In this document: piece by piece, positions 37,460-48,368 of the stretch | How positions within the stretch are numbered: position 1 is the stretch's first letter | Layout: each line of letters opens with the position of its first letter | Assembly: GCA_022641095.1 (NCBI GenBank) | Contig: JALCDB010000001.1 | Location: forward strand, 62,001 to 126,000 | Length of the DNA stretch: 64,000 nt | From: Bacilli bacterium | Lineage (GTDB): Bacteria > Bacillota_I > Bacilli_A > RFN20 > CAG-826 | Direction: 5' to 3' | Translations under genes and position numbers: made by a program | The notes under the pieces: generated by a model | What the model was told of the DNA's origin: nothing | What the model saw: only the letters and a program-made list of their open reading frames with translations | The model's database searches: none

Positions 37460-38481
37460 TTCGCGAGCTCCTTCTCGGGGGATATGCCTTCCCCGATCGG
37501 GCCGACGAGCTCCTCAAGAACGTCCTCCATCGTCACCATCCCCAACAAAGCCGAACCCTTCCTCACAAGGGCGATTTGGGTGTGATGGGCCCGGAAGCCG
37601 TCCACGATGTCGTCCATGTGGATGGAAGGGGTCACGAAATACGGCTTTTGGATGTAATCCTTAAGGGGAACGTTCGGATTGCGGAGGAAGGCGCTCAGAA
37701 AATTCTTGACGATGAGGATGCCGACGATCTTGCCCCGATCGCCATAATACACCGGAATCCGAGAATATTTGGTCTCGCATAGCTTTTGGGCCAATTGGTC
37801 GTTTGTGAGGCCCTTGAGATCGATTTCGTACATTCGGTTCGCCGGAGTGAAGACTTCCTTGACCGCGGTGTCGGCGAAATCGAAGGACGCTTGGATGAGA
37901 TTGCTCTCGGTCCCATCAAGAAGCCCGTGCTTTTCGTTGCTCTCCAAGACAAGGTTGAAATCCTCCTCGGTGAGTTCGGGCCCCCTTTCGCTATGGAAAG
38001 CCTTTTTGGCCACCCAGGCGAAGAAACGAAGGAGAGAGGCGAAAGGATAGAGGGCGATGATGAAAAAATACAGCGGATAGACCATCAAAGAGGCGGTGCG
38101 GTTCGGGATCTTGCGGGCGATCTGCTTTGGCATCGTCTCGCCGAAAAGGTAAAGGAAAAGGGTGATGACGATGGAGGAGATGAGGGAAGTGAGGGTGCTG
38201 TCAAAGCCGACGGGGAGCATGAGCAAAAAAGCCCGGGTCGACATCACGGAAAGGACAACCGAGGCGGCGTTGTTCATAATCAGGATCGCCGCGAGGGCGG
38301 TGTCGAACATACCGTAGACCTTAAGGACTAAGGCGGCGGTTCTGCTCCCGTCGTCCTTCGCGACCTGAAAACGGTATTTGTTAAGCGAGGAGAAGGCGGT
38401 TTCGGCGGCGCTGAAGAAGCCCGATAAAATTAAAAAAAGGATTGCGAGACCTAAGTAGAGCCATATCAGAGGATCCGTGAT
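37456..38481 (-). CDS. CNNM/CorC-like protein, paralogue B; start uncertain, N-terminus extends upstream of the ORF-track start
   Basis: Track ORF begins at 38310 inside the DUF21 domain. The same frame is open upstream and encodes (M)TDPLIWLYLGLAILFLILSGFFSAAETAFSSLNKYRFQ. SD-like AGAAGGAG lies 8 nt before an in-frame ATC at 38479-38481. Confidence 0.7.
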   Translation of the reverse strand: MTDPLIWLYLGLAILFLILSGFFSAAETAFSSLNKYRFQVAKDDGSRTAALVLKVYGMFDTALAAILIMNNAASVVLSVMSTRAFLLMLPVGFDSTLTSLISSIVITLFLYLFGETMPKQIARKIPNRTASLMVYPLYFFIIALYPFASLLRFFAWVAKKAFHSERGPELTEEDFNLVLESNEKHGLLDGTESNLIQASFDFADTAVKEVFTPANRMYEIDLKGLTNDQLAQKLCETKYSRIPVYYGDRGKIVGILIVKNFLSAFLRNPNVPLKDYIQKPYFVTPSIHMDDIVDGFRAHHTQIALVRKGSALLGMVTMEDVLEELVGPIGEGISPEKELAK

Positions 38482-38544
38482 CGCATCAACTCCTTCTATC
38501 AGGACTAACCGATGGTTTAAATTGTACCATAACCCGCCGAAAAC

Positions 38545-38579
38545 GCAAAAAGCGTTCTCCCTTGACGAGGGAAAACGCT
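38545..38579 (-). terminator. Rho-independent terminator
   Basis: AGCGTT-cTCCCT-tgacg-AGGGA-aAACGCT with a minus-strand T run. Confidence 0.65.
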
Positions 38580-38595
38580 CATTTGAGCGCTCCGA

Positions 38596-40506
38596 TCAGT
38601 CGTCGTCCTCGTCGGACCCCTGCGGCTTGTAATCCTTGAGTTCGGCGGCGTAATTGCGGTTTTCGACGTTTCCTTGGACGAGTTTGTCCTTGCCGCAGGC
38701 CTCGGCGATAAGCTGCTTGGCGCGCTTGAGGGACAGATCGCTCTTGACCTTGAAGCAGCCCGGGATCTCTTTGTAGATGTTCTTTCCCGAAGCGTCTTTG
38801 ACGGGAATCGGCCCGTTGGCGTAATCTTTTGGGTCTATCGCCAGGTAGAGTTTAAGCCCTTTGCCGGCGATGGCTATCTTAAGGTAAGTCTTGGTGTGGA
38901 GGCGGAACGTGTCGCCCGAATTGGAGACGCGGCTCTTGAGCCCATAGGAAAGGGCCTCGGCCTTCAGGGTGTTGTAGTTGGCCCGTAGATCCTTGTCGGC
39001 CTCCGTCAAACGGGTCGGGAAGGGGATGCGGATGATCTTCGGGGTTTCGGGGACGGGAACGAAAGAAGGGGCGGGGACCGGCGCGACCGGGGCCACCACG
39101 GGCGAGATCGCCGATGGAGGCGCCGCGGACGGGGCCGGCGAAGGGACGAATGCCAAGGGCGCCGCCTGAGCGATAAGGGCGCCGTTAGGGAATTTGCGAT
39201 CGAGCTCCTGGGCCACGATGGTGCGAACCTCCTCGGGGCGAAGCGAGGCGCTTTTCGTTTTGGCCAGTTCGTCGTTGGAGGCGCGAAGTTGAGCCGCCAG
39301 TTCTTCGACGCGGGCCTCACGGAGGTTTTCATCCCCCTCGCGAGCGGCCTTTTCAGCGGCTTCCCTTTCCTCGCGCCGAGTTTCGCGCTCTTGCTCGTTT
39401 CTGGCATCGGCGTCGCGCTCGGCGGCAAGGGCTTTGGCGATTTCCTCGGCGATAAGCTGACGGATCTCGCTGGCCTTCATGCCGTCCTGAGCCGGGGCCA
39501 TGTCCACCGGTTTCGCCTGACCGATCTCCTCGCGGATGATTTGGCGAAGGTCGTCGCTAGTCAGCGTCGCGCTATCCGCGGGCTCCTCCGCTTTCGCCTC
39601 CTTGGCCTCATAGTCGCCAAGTTCCTCGCGGATGATGCTGGTCAGATCGTCCTTGGTCACGTATTGCCCGTTGTTCATATTTTGTTTGCTTACCCCTTTC
39701 CCGCCGTAATTGATGTACTGGATAATCCCAGGCTGAGGGCCCTGATAGGACTGACCGGTGACGGTCGTCTGCTTGTCGGGGATCTCGCTCAACTCGTCAT
39801 TGAGCGTCTGGCGGTATTCGTCTTCCCCCTCGGCTTCCTCCGAAGCGATCGGGGCCGGATTCTCCTCCGCCGCTTCATCGGCGGCCGGAACGAGGGGCTT
39901 TTTCCTCTTCGCGCCCGGATTCTTGCCCATGTCGGCAAAAGAAAGGATGAGGGCCACGACGAGAAGGATCAGGGCGATGGCCCCGAGAACGTATGGCAGC
40001 AAGTCCATGATCCAAGTCATGGGCGTGGCGCCAGAGATCCCCCTCACGATGGCGACGATATTCGCGTACTGGGCGGGAACCGTCCCGCCCTCGAATTGGC
40101 TTATCCAAGCCTCATGGGTCAAGTTGGCCGAAGCCCACATGCCAGGCAGAAAACCGTAAATAACAACGTCGAGGGATAGAGCCCCGGCGAGCAGCCACGC
40201 GAAGCCGACGAAGAAGGAGTTCCCCCGATGGCGGAGCCCCATGACGACAAGGTGAACGACCCAAAGAATCACGATTAGGACCATTCCGATAAAAAAGGCC
40301 CACATGATCGGGTACTGGCCATAGGTTTTCGCGAAAGAGGAGAACTTAAAGAACTCAAGGCGCGAAGGGGCCCAGTATTCCAGGCCGCTTCCTTGGAAGC
40401 CATAGGCCATATAGCCCGTGGATTGCGGCACGAAGAAAAAAACGATAAACGCCACGCCCACGAGGACGGAAGCCACTATCGACAGGATGATTGACGCTTT
40501 TTTCAT
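38596..40506 (-). CDS. membrane protein with long coiled/charged region and a conserved C-terminal domain
   Basis: N-terminal TMs; Glu/Ala/Arg-rich helical middle; C-terminus LTEADKDLRANYNTLKAEALSYGLKSRVSNSGDTFRLHTKTYLKIAIAGKGLKLYLAIDPKDYANGPIPVKDASGKNIYKEIPGCFKVKSDLSLKRAKQLI. Confidence 0.7.
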   Translation of the reverse strand: MKKASIILSIVASVLVGVAFIVFFFVPQSTGYMAYGFQGSGLEYWAPSRLEFFKFSSFAKTYGQYPIMWAFFIGMVLIVILWVVHLVVMGLRHRGNSFFVGFAWLLAGALSLDVVIYGFLPGMWASANLTHEAWISQFEGGTVPAQYANIVAIVRGISGATPMTWIMDLLPYVLGAIALILLVVALILSFADMGKNPGAKRKKPLVPAADEAAEENPAPIASEEAEGEDEYRQTLNDELSEIPDKQTTVTGQSYQGPQPGIIQYINYGGKGVSKQNMNNGQYVTKDDLTSIIREELGDYEAKEAKAEEPADSATLTSDDLRQIIREEIGQAKPVDMAPAQDGMKASEIRQLIAEEIAKALAAERDADARNEQERETRREEREAAEKAAREGDENLREARVEELAAQLRASNDELAKTKSASLRPEEVRTIVAQELDRKFPNGALIAQAAPLAFVPSPAPSAAPPSAISPVVAPVAPVPAPSFVPVPETPKIIRIPFPTRLTEADKDLRANYNTLKAEALSYGLKSRVSNSGDTFRLHTKTYLKIAIAGKGLKLYLAIDPKDYANGPIPVKDASGKNIYKEIPGCFKVKSDLSLKRAKQLIAEACGKDKLVQGNVENRNYAAELKDYKPQGSDEDDD

Positions 40507-40638
40507 TCAAAAGCCTCCTTCTATTTCGCTATTCAATTTTATATTACGCACACCCACGCGCAAAAAGAAAGCAAAGAAAGCAACTTTTGCGAGGATTTCG
40601 ATGTGCTGACACACGATAGTTAACCATAGTTTACTTAT

Positions 40639-41484
40639 TCACTTCGCATAAACCTGAATCCACGAAGGAAGGACGGAAAAATGGGCGCGGCCCACCGGTC
40701 CCGGTTCGCCGTCGAGGCACCATCGGAGGGAATCCATCGGACGGATGTCGACCTCCGTCACCGGCACCACTTCGCTCGTCGGGCGAAAAAGGGTCTGAGC
40801 TAAGCCGTTGGACAAGGATCGCTTGGGCAAAAAGAGCTCCATCTCCCCATCGTGGACCGATGATTTCCTGTTAACCCCAAACCCGCCGATGTGGCTTCCG
40901 TTCATCACCATGAGGAAGGGGACGATCCTCGTCACCGTCTTCTTAGCAGTGACGTAACGGACCGCATAACCGGCCTTTTTGAGGGTCGATTTGGCGGCCA
41001 AACGGTAATAAATGGCCTTGCCCCATCGTTTTTTCGCGCTCCGCTTGACTGAGTAAGCGATATCGCTGTAACAACCGGCGGCCGCCACGTAAGCGAAATA
41101 CGAATCCCCGATTCTGCCGATGTCAAAAGGCTCCGTTTTCCCCGCTTTTATGATTCTAAGGGCGCGCGCGAAGGAATGGGTCACCCCGAAATTCCTTCCG
41201 ACGTCGCCAAGGGTCCCGAAATTGATGAAACCGATTTTGGGGCGGACCGGCAAGGGCGCGATGGCGTTGATCAAAGCGTTGAACGTGCCATCCCCGCCAG
41301 CGACGATGAGGGTGTCGTAGTGAGGGGCTTCCTGCGCGGAAATCCTGCTCAAATCCCCCGGCTTTTCGCATTTTGCGAACTCAAGCGGAGCGAAAACGGA
41401 CCCGAGGGCGGCGCGGACGCGGCCGATTCTCTTCGAAAAATCCCGGCGTCCGCTCGCGGACGTATAAAGGACGAGGGCTTTCAT
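40639..41484 (-). CDS. diacylglycerol kinase family lipid kinase
   Basis: LIVAGGDGTFNALINAIA, GFINFGTLGDVGRNFGV, DGEMELFLPKRS. Confidence 0.88.
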   Translation of the reverse strand: MKALVLYTSASGRRDFSKRIGRVRAALGSVFAPLEFAKCEKPGDLSRISAQEAPHYDTLIVAGGDGTFNALINAIAPLPVRPKIGFINFGTLGDVGRNFGVTHSFARALRIIKAGKTEPFDIGRIGDSYFAYVAAAGCYSDIAYSVKRSAKKRWGKAIYYRLAAKSTLKKAGYAVRYVTAKKTVTRIVPFLMVMNGSHIGGFGVNRKSSVHDGEMELFLPKRSLSNGLAQTLFRPTSEVVPVTEVDIRPMDSLRWCLDGEPGPVGRAHFSVLPSWIQVYAK

Positions 41485-41510
41485 GCCCCTTCAATATAGC
41501 ACAGCGGACC

Positions 41511-43196
<1,686 letters not shown>

Positions 43197-43916
43197 TCAA
43201 CGCTTATTTGCCGAAACCCCGACGAAGCGCTTTCTTTCTTCCCGCAAGGCCATCAGTTCCTCTTTGCGCCCTGCGGGAATCCGGAACGAATCGCGGCATT
43301 TGGATATCGTTTTGCGGAAAAGGGCCGGATAAGCCCGTTTCGATTTGAGGAAGGCGAGGACGTCCCCATAATGATCGATGGCGAGAGTGGCGAGAAGCCA
43401 GGCTTCCGCCATAGTGACGTAGTACTCGCTCTCTTTCTTTATCCCCCCGATGAAGGAGGCGGCTTTTTCGTCTCGGCGATAGGATAGCGCGTAGACGTAG
43501 GCGAAGCGGCGCACGAAAGGATAAGGCGAGGCGATGAACTCCCGATAATACGGAAGATAGGTTCCGAGGGGGGCCGGCTTTATGAATTGGGGGCAGACGT
43601 CGGTGACGGCCCACGAATCGGCGCAGGGCAGCCTCTCCCGCAAAAAGGCCATCTTTTCGTCAAAGGAGACGCATCGCCTAAGGCCGATGATGAAGAAGCA
43701 AATCGTGAGCTCGACCGAGTCGGTCAAGGAAAAGTCCGCGAGCGAAAGGCTTGGGTCGGCGGCATATCTGGCGGCCACTTCCTTGACGTAAGGGATTTTC
43801 ACTCCGATGGAACGGATTTCCGAGCCATAGAGGTTCGCGTTCCCAAGGCGATAGGAGGTTCGAGGGGCTTTTGGGTTTTCGAGTTCCCCCACGAGGCGAC
43901 GATAGGCGTCTTTCAT
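43197..43916 (-). CDS. DNA alkylation repair (AlkD-like) protein
   Basis: GSEIRSIGVKIPYVKEVAARY... DSWAVTDVCPQFIKPAP, FVRRFAYVYALSY: HEAT-like alkylpurine glycosylase pattern. Confidence 0.8.
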   Translation of the reverse strand: MKDAYRRLVGELENPKAPRTSYRLGNANLYGSEIRSIGVKIPYVKEVAARYAADPSLSLADFSLTDSVELTICFFIIGLRRCVSFDEKMAFLRERLPCADSWAVTDVCPQFIKPAPLGTYLPYYREFIASPYPFVRRFAYVYALSYRRDEKAASFIGGIKKESEYYVTMAEAWLLATLAIDHYGDVLAFLKSKRAYPALFRKTISKCRDSFRIPAGRKEELMALREERKRFVGVSANKR

Positions 43917-43985
43917 CTTTTGATTATCCCATAAAAAAGAAAAGGCCGCGGGAAAGGAGAATCGCGACCTTGGGGAAAAGACCGT

Positions 43986-45407
43986 CTAATCGAGGATGCC
44001 GTAATCTTTGCCGTAATGCTCGATCACGTAATCGATGTCTTTGTCGCCGCGGCCCGAGAGGTTGACCAAGATGGAGCCATGCTTCATTTGCTTGGCTCGG
44101 CGGATGGCATAGGCGACCGCATGGGCGCTCTCGAGGGCGGGGATGATGCCTTCGAGCCGGCTCAGCATGAAGAAAGCGTCAAGAGCCTCCTTGTCGGTCA
44201 CGACGTCATAGTTGACGCGCCCAAGCTCATGGAGGAAGGCGTGCTCCGGGCCAACCGAAGGATAGTCGAGGCCGCTGGCGACGGAATAGACCGGGCCGGG
44301 CCCCCCTTCCTTATCCTTGATCATCATGGAGTTGAAACCGTGCATGACCCCTTCGCTTCCGAAAGCCATGGAGGCGGCGTTGTCGCCGAGTTTGGGGCCG
44401 CGCCCGAGCGGCTCGACGCCGACGATCTCCACCGGCTCCGGCAGGAAAGCCTCGAACATGCCGATGGAATTGGAGCCGCCGCCGACGCAAGCGCAGACGA
44501 TGTCGGGAAGCTCGCCCGTCATTTGGACGAATTGCTCCTTGGCCTCCTGCCCCACGATCGATTGGAAATCGCGGACCATCATCGGGAAAGGATTCGGGCC
44601 AACCGCCGAGCCGATCGCGTAGAAAGTGTTCTTCCACGTTTTCATATACTCGACGAAGGCGGCGTCCACCGCCTCCTTGAGGCACCCCGCCCCCTCCTTC
44701 ACCGGGACGACCCGGGCCCCTAAGATTTTCATTCGGGCGACGTTGGGGGCTTGCTTCGCCATGTCGACGACGCCCATGTATATTTCGCACTTCAATCCGA
44801 AATAGGCCGCCGCGGTCGCCACCGCCACGCCGTGCTGGCCGGCGCCGGTCTCCGCGATCACGCGGGTTTTGCCAAGATATTTGGCGAGCATCACCTCACC
44901 CATCGTATGGTTTATCTTGTGGGCGCCGGTATGGTTAAGGTCTTCGCGTTTCAGGTAAATCTGAGCCTTGCCCAAGTAGTTGGAAAGGCGCTCGCAATGA
45001 TACACCGGGGTCGGGCGGCCTTGGTATTGGCTCCTGATCCGACGAAGCTCACCGATGAACTTGGCGGATTTGCAGATGGTCAGATACCCGTCGTAGATTT
45101 CCTTGAGGGCTTTCTCAAGGCCCTTCGGCACGTAAGCTCCGCCGAAGCGGCCGAAGAAGCCATCGTCGTCCGGGTATTTCTTCATGTAGGTGCGGAAGTC
45201 AACGTCGTAACGCTCTTTGACATTGACCTCTCCGCGCCCTGAAGGGTTCGTCCTCGCGTCAAGGGGCTTCGCGGCGTCTTCCGGGATCATCCAGCTGCGC
45301 CCGACCTTCATGGCGCCCGGGATCCTCCCTTGGTCAAGAAGAACGCGCACGCGCCGCTCATTCACCTTCCAATCCGCCGCGGTCTCGACGACGCTGCGAT
45401 AATTCAT
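43986..45407 (-). CDS. trpB: tryptophan synthase beta subunit with N-terminal HTH (HTH_17/MerR-like) domain
   Basis: N-terminus [47 protein letters not shown]; then full Trp[68 protein letters not shown]. Confidence 0.93.
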   Translation of the reverse strand: MNYRSVVETAADWKVNERRVRVLLDQGRIPGAMKVGRSWMIPEDAAKPLDARTNPSGRGEVNVKERYDVDFRTYMKKYPDDDGFFGRFGGAYVPKGLEKALKEIYDGYLTICKSAKFIGELRRIRSQYQGRPTPVYHCERLSNYLGKAQIYLKREDLNHTGAHKINHTMGEVMLAKYLGKTRVIAETGAGQHGVAVATAAAYFGLKCEIYMGVVDMAKQAPNVARMKILGARVVPVKEGAGCLKEAVDAAFVEYMKTWKNTFYAIGSAVGPNPFPMMVRDFQSIVGQEAKEQFVQMTGELPDIVCACVGGGSNSIGMFEAFLPEPVEIVGVEPLGRGPKLGDNAASMAFGSEGVMHGFNSMMIKDKEGGPGPVYSVASGLDYPSVGPEHAFLHELGRVNYDVVTDKEALDAFFMLSRLEGIIPALESAHAVAYAIRRAKQMKHGSILVNLSGRGDKDIDYVIEHYGKDYGILD

Positions 45408-45436
45408 GTTTTTCCCCTCCTATTATGGATAAAATA

Positions 45437-45457
45437 CTTTATTCCGTATTCGGTATT
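45437..45457 (-). repeat. three contiguous heptamers (AATACCG/AATACGG/AATAAAG) upstream of HTH-trpB
   Basis: Minus strand AATACCGAATACGGAATAAAG, about 30 bp before the ATG; SD AGGAGGGG lies between. Confidence 0.4.
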
Positions 45458-45687
45458 TAGTCAATCAAAAGATATATAAGATTATTCATCCGATAAATTG
45501 AGTTGTTTTTCATAATGATGATTACTAACATATCATACCGATTGATAATATATGCATGGTTTTTAATATATTTAACCCTATATCGGAATATTGGTTTCTT
45601 GTCTCTTTCGTTCCCGCTTGGGCGCGGCCCCGCTTTCGCTTCGCCACGAAAAAAGGCATCCCGCTTCCGCGAGACGCCGCTTTTGTC

Positions 45688-45762
45688 TGGTGACCCTGCC
45701 CAGATTCGAACTGGGGAACCCGCCTTGAGAGGGCGGTGTCTTGACCGCTTGACGACAGGGCC
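45688..45762 (-). tRNA. tRNA-Glu (CTC)
   Basis: Minus strand GGCCCTGTCGTCAAGCGGTCAAGACACCGCCCTCTCAAGGCGGGTTCCCCAGTTCGAATCTGGGCAGGGTCACCA; loop CTCTCAA. Confidence 0.9.
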
Positions 45763-45814
45763 AGCGCGTATTATTAAACCATCGCGCACGCGGACTTGCA
45801 AGAAAGAGAAGGAA

Positions 45815-47482
45815 TCAGGCCGCTAAAGAGGCGGCCAGCGCGAGCAAACGCCGTTTCGTCTCCGCTTCGCCGAGGATTTCGATGACCTCGTGGAGATTGG
45901 GGGACTGCTTAACGCATGTTAGGGCCACGCGAAGGATTTCCGCCGCGTCGCTGAGTGAGCCCATATAGGCCCCTGGATTCGCTTTGTAGTCTTTGTTGCT
46001 GAGGGCGAAGCCGCTCTTCTCGGCGATCGCCTTGACGCCATTCCACCACGTTTCCTCGTCCGACCCGTAAGCCATCCCATTCGCGAACTCGGTGAGAAGC
46101 TTGGCTAAGAAGCCTTTGTCGAAAGCGGGATTGAACGGGAGCCCAGCAGCCACCATCTTCTCGTAATCGTCTCGGTAGAAGAAACGGACCAAAGGTTCGA
46201 TGTCACCGTATTTGGCATAGTCTTTGCGGGGGTTTTTCCGTTCCTTTTCGATGTTGAGGATCTTCCCGAAATAGGCTTCCCCGCCCGCGATTTTCTTTGA
46301 AAGCGCCCCGTCGTGAGACGCGGCCCACGCCTTGACTTTCAAAAGCAGGCTCGCCGCCGGCTCCTTGGCGATGATCTCCTTGGAGAAATAATTGAGTTTG
46401 GCAAGGTCGAAAAGCGCCCCGTCGAGCGACATTTTCTTAAGGGAGAAGGGGAACTTCGACAAATCGTAACTCTTATTGGCCGCGCTCCACTCCTCGAAAT
46501 TGCTGTTGGCGATCGACATGAGATAGACAAGCAAAGCCTCCGGAGGATAACCCTGATCGAGGAAATAGGAAACGGCGGCCTCGGGGTCCTTGCGCTTGCT
46601 GAGTTTGCGCTTATTGCCGTGGTCGAGTTTCATGATGACCGGCAGATGGGCGTATTTGGGGGCTTTCCACCCCAGGGCTCGGAACATATCGAGGTGAATC
46701 GGGGTCGAGGGGATCCACTCCTCGCCGCGGGTGATGAGGGTCGTGCGCATGAAGTGATCGTCGACGACGTGGGCGAAGTGATACGTCGGAAGGCCGTCGC
46801 TCTTGAGGATGACGACGTCGACGTCGTTGTCCTGAAGCTCGATCTCGCCGCGGATCGCGTCCGTGAACTTGGTCTTTTTGTCATGGTCGCCCTGGCTTCG
46901 GTAACGGATGACCCAGGGCGTTCCCGCCTTGATGCGGGCGATTTCCTCGTCGACCGAAAGGCTGCGGTCGCGGGCATAAGCCCCATAGTAGCCGGGCAGG
47001 ACTTTGTTGGCCTCTTGGGCGGCCCTTATCCTGTCGAGGTCCTCGGGGGTGCAGAAATCCGGATAGGCCCGCCCCCGGCGGATGAGCTCTTTGATGACGG
47101 CGCGATAAATGCCTTTGCGGAGCGACTGCCTGTAGGGGCCGTAGTCCCCGAGGTCGCCTTCAGGGCGGTACCCTTCGTCGCTATCGAGCCCGAAAACGGC
47201 CAGTTGATCGATCAGATCCTTGCCGCTTCCGGCGATGGTGCGCTTCGTGTCGGTGTCCTCGAGGCGAAAGAAGAAAACGCCGTTCGAGCGTTTGGCAAGG
47301 GTATAGCCGATAAGGGCGGTGAAAAGGCTGCCGGTATGGAGAAAGCCGGTCGGGGAGGGGGCGAAGCGGGTCACCTGGGCGCCTTCCTGCAGTCTCCGGG
47401 GTGGGTATTTCCTCTCAAGGTCGTCGATCGTCTCGTTTACGTCGGGGAACAACAGTTCCGCCAAATCATCCAAGTCAGCCAT
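45815..47482 (-). CDS. gltX: glutamyl-tRNA synthetase
   Basis: VTRFAPSPTGFLHTGSLFTALIGY (HIGH-like), FFRLEDTDTKR, KLSKRKDPEA (KMSKS-like). Start set at MADLDDLAELL. Confidence 0.95.
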   Translation of the reverse strand: MADLDDLAELLFPDVNETIDDLERKYPPRRLQEGAQVTRFAPSPTGFLHTGSLFTALIGYTLAKRSNGVFFFRLEDTDTKRTIAGSGKDLIDQLAVFGLDSDEGYRPEGDLGDYGPYRQSLRKGIYRAVIKELIRRGRAYPDFCTPEDLDRIRAAQEANKVLPGYYGAYARDRSLSVDEEIARIKAGTPWVIRYRSQGDHDKKTKFTDAIRGEIELQDNDVDVVILKSDGLPTYHFAHVVDDHFMRTTLITRGEEWIPSTPIHLDMFRALGWKAPKYAHLPVIMKLDHGNKRKLSKRKDPEAAVSYFLDQGYPPEALLVYLMSIANSNFEEWSAANKSYDLSKFPFSLKKMSLDGALFDLAKLNYFSKEIIAKEPAASLLLKVKAWAASHDGALSKKIAGGEAYFGKILNIEKERKNPRKDYAKYGDIEPLVRFFYRDDYEKMVAAGLPFNPAFDKGFLAKLLTEFANGMAYGSDEETWWNGVKAIAEKSGFALSNKDYKANPGAYMGSLSDAAEILRVALTCVKQSPNLHEVIEILGEAETKRRLLALAASLAA

Positions 47483-47591
47483 TTTTTTCTTCCTTTGTGG
47501 ACCTATGGAATTATAGGACAGCGAAGTTGCTTCTTCCACTTGATTAGAGTTTTGCCATTACCTATAATAATCAACGCGTCTCAAAAGATGC

Positions 47592-47665
47592 GCAGGTGTA
47601 GTTCAATGGTAGAACATTACCTTGCCAAGGTAAATACGCGGGTCCGATTCCCGTCACTTGCTCCA
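47592..47665 (+). tRNA. tRNA-Gly (GCC)
   Basis: GCAGGTGTAGTTCAATGGTAGAACATTACCTTGCCAAGGTAAATACGCGGGTCCGATTCCCGTCACTTGCTCCA; loop TTGCCAA. Confidence 0.93.
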
Positions 47666-47675
47666 AAGCACAATT

Positions 47676-47700
47676 AACCCCGATTATGTCGGGGTTTTTT
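47676..47700 (+). terminator. Rho-independent terminator after tRNA-Gly
   Basis: AACCCCGA-ttatg-TCGGGGTT-TTTT. Confidence 0.75.
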
Positions 47701-47740
47701 GTTTAATTGGTGTCAAAAAGGTGTCATTTTTGGTGTCAAA

Positions 47741-48316
47741 TCATTCCTCTATAGCCTTCTTGACGCGGAAGAACATGTCTTTGTATTCGGACGGTTCCTT
47801 TTTCTCGTCGTGCGCATCCTCTATCTCATCATCGGAAACCTTCTCTCCGAATGACCTAGCCAGCATCAGGAACGATGCAAGCCTTTTCTTCGGGAACGCC
47901 AGTTCATCGTCCTGCGGAAAGAAAAGACCGTTTTCGAAAAGCTCTATGGCCCTTATCGCTTCCTCGCTTTTGCGCTTGCACGCGTGAGCAGGCACTCGTG
48001 CGCATGTCCCGAACACCAATCTATGGCCCTCTTCCTCGCAAAACAGTATGTTCGGAGTATAGGACCACGGCTCTTTATACTCTTTCAAAGAGTATATAGA
48101 GCACTCAACCTTCAGTCCTTTCAAGAAAAAGAGCCTGTCTGACGTGAATCTGACAGGCGATTCCTTTTCTGTGATTACGGTAAAATCCAAGTCTCTTGGA
48201 TGAGACGACCAAACCGAGCTTCCTTTTTGGAAAATGGCGACTATCCCTGATTTATGGATGCCGAGATATTCCAAAAAAGAAAGCAGAGATGCCAAGTCGT
48301 CCCTTGATAAAACCAT
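47741..48316 (-). CDS. MNT-type nucleotidyltransferase-fold protein
   Basis: IFQKGSSVWSSHPRDLDFTVITEK matches the GS-x-D-x-D pattern of minimal nucleotidyltransferases. Confidence 0.6.
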   Translation of the reverse strand: MVLSRDDLASLLSFLEYLGIHKSGIVAIFQKGSSVWSSHPRDLDFTVITEKESPVRFTSDRLFFLKGLKVECSIYSLKEYKEPWSYTPNILFCEEEGHRLVFGTCARVPAHACKRKSEEAIRAIELFENGLFFPQDDELAFPKKRLASFLMLARSFGEKVSDDEIEDAHDEKKEPSEYKDMFFRVKKAIEE

Positions 48317-48367
48317 TCAGCAGCGTTTCTTCCCGGTTTTCTTTTTGCCTTTAGCTTTGCAAGCCAT
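48317..48367 (-). CDS. 16-aa highly basic peptide
   Basis: MACKAKGKKKTGKKRC*, preceded by SD AAAGGAGG at good spacing; stop abuts the next ATG. Confidence 0.5.
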   Translation of the reverse strand: MACKAKGKKKTGKKRC

Positions 48368-48368
48368 A

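Noticed and set aside
45408-45690. trp leader peptide or T-box upstream of trpB
   Set aside because: No tandem Trp codons in short leader ORFs and no T-box (TGG-type) motif or antiterminator could be recognised.
46313-47677. 454-aa + strand ORF
   Set aside because: Antisense to gltX and running into tRNA-Gly; gltX is unambiguous.
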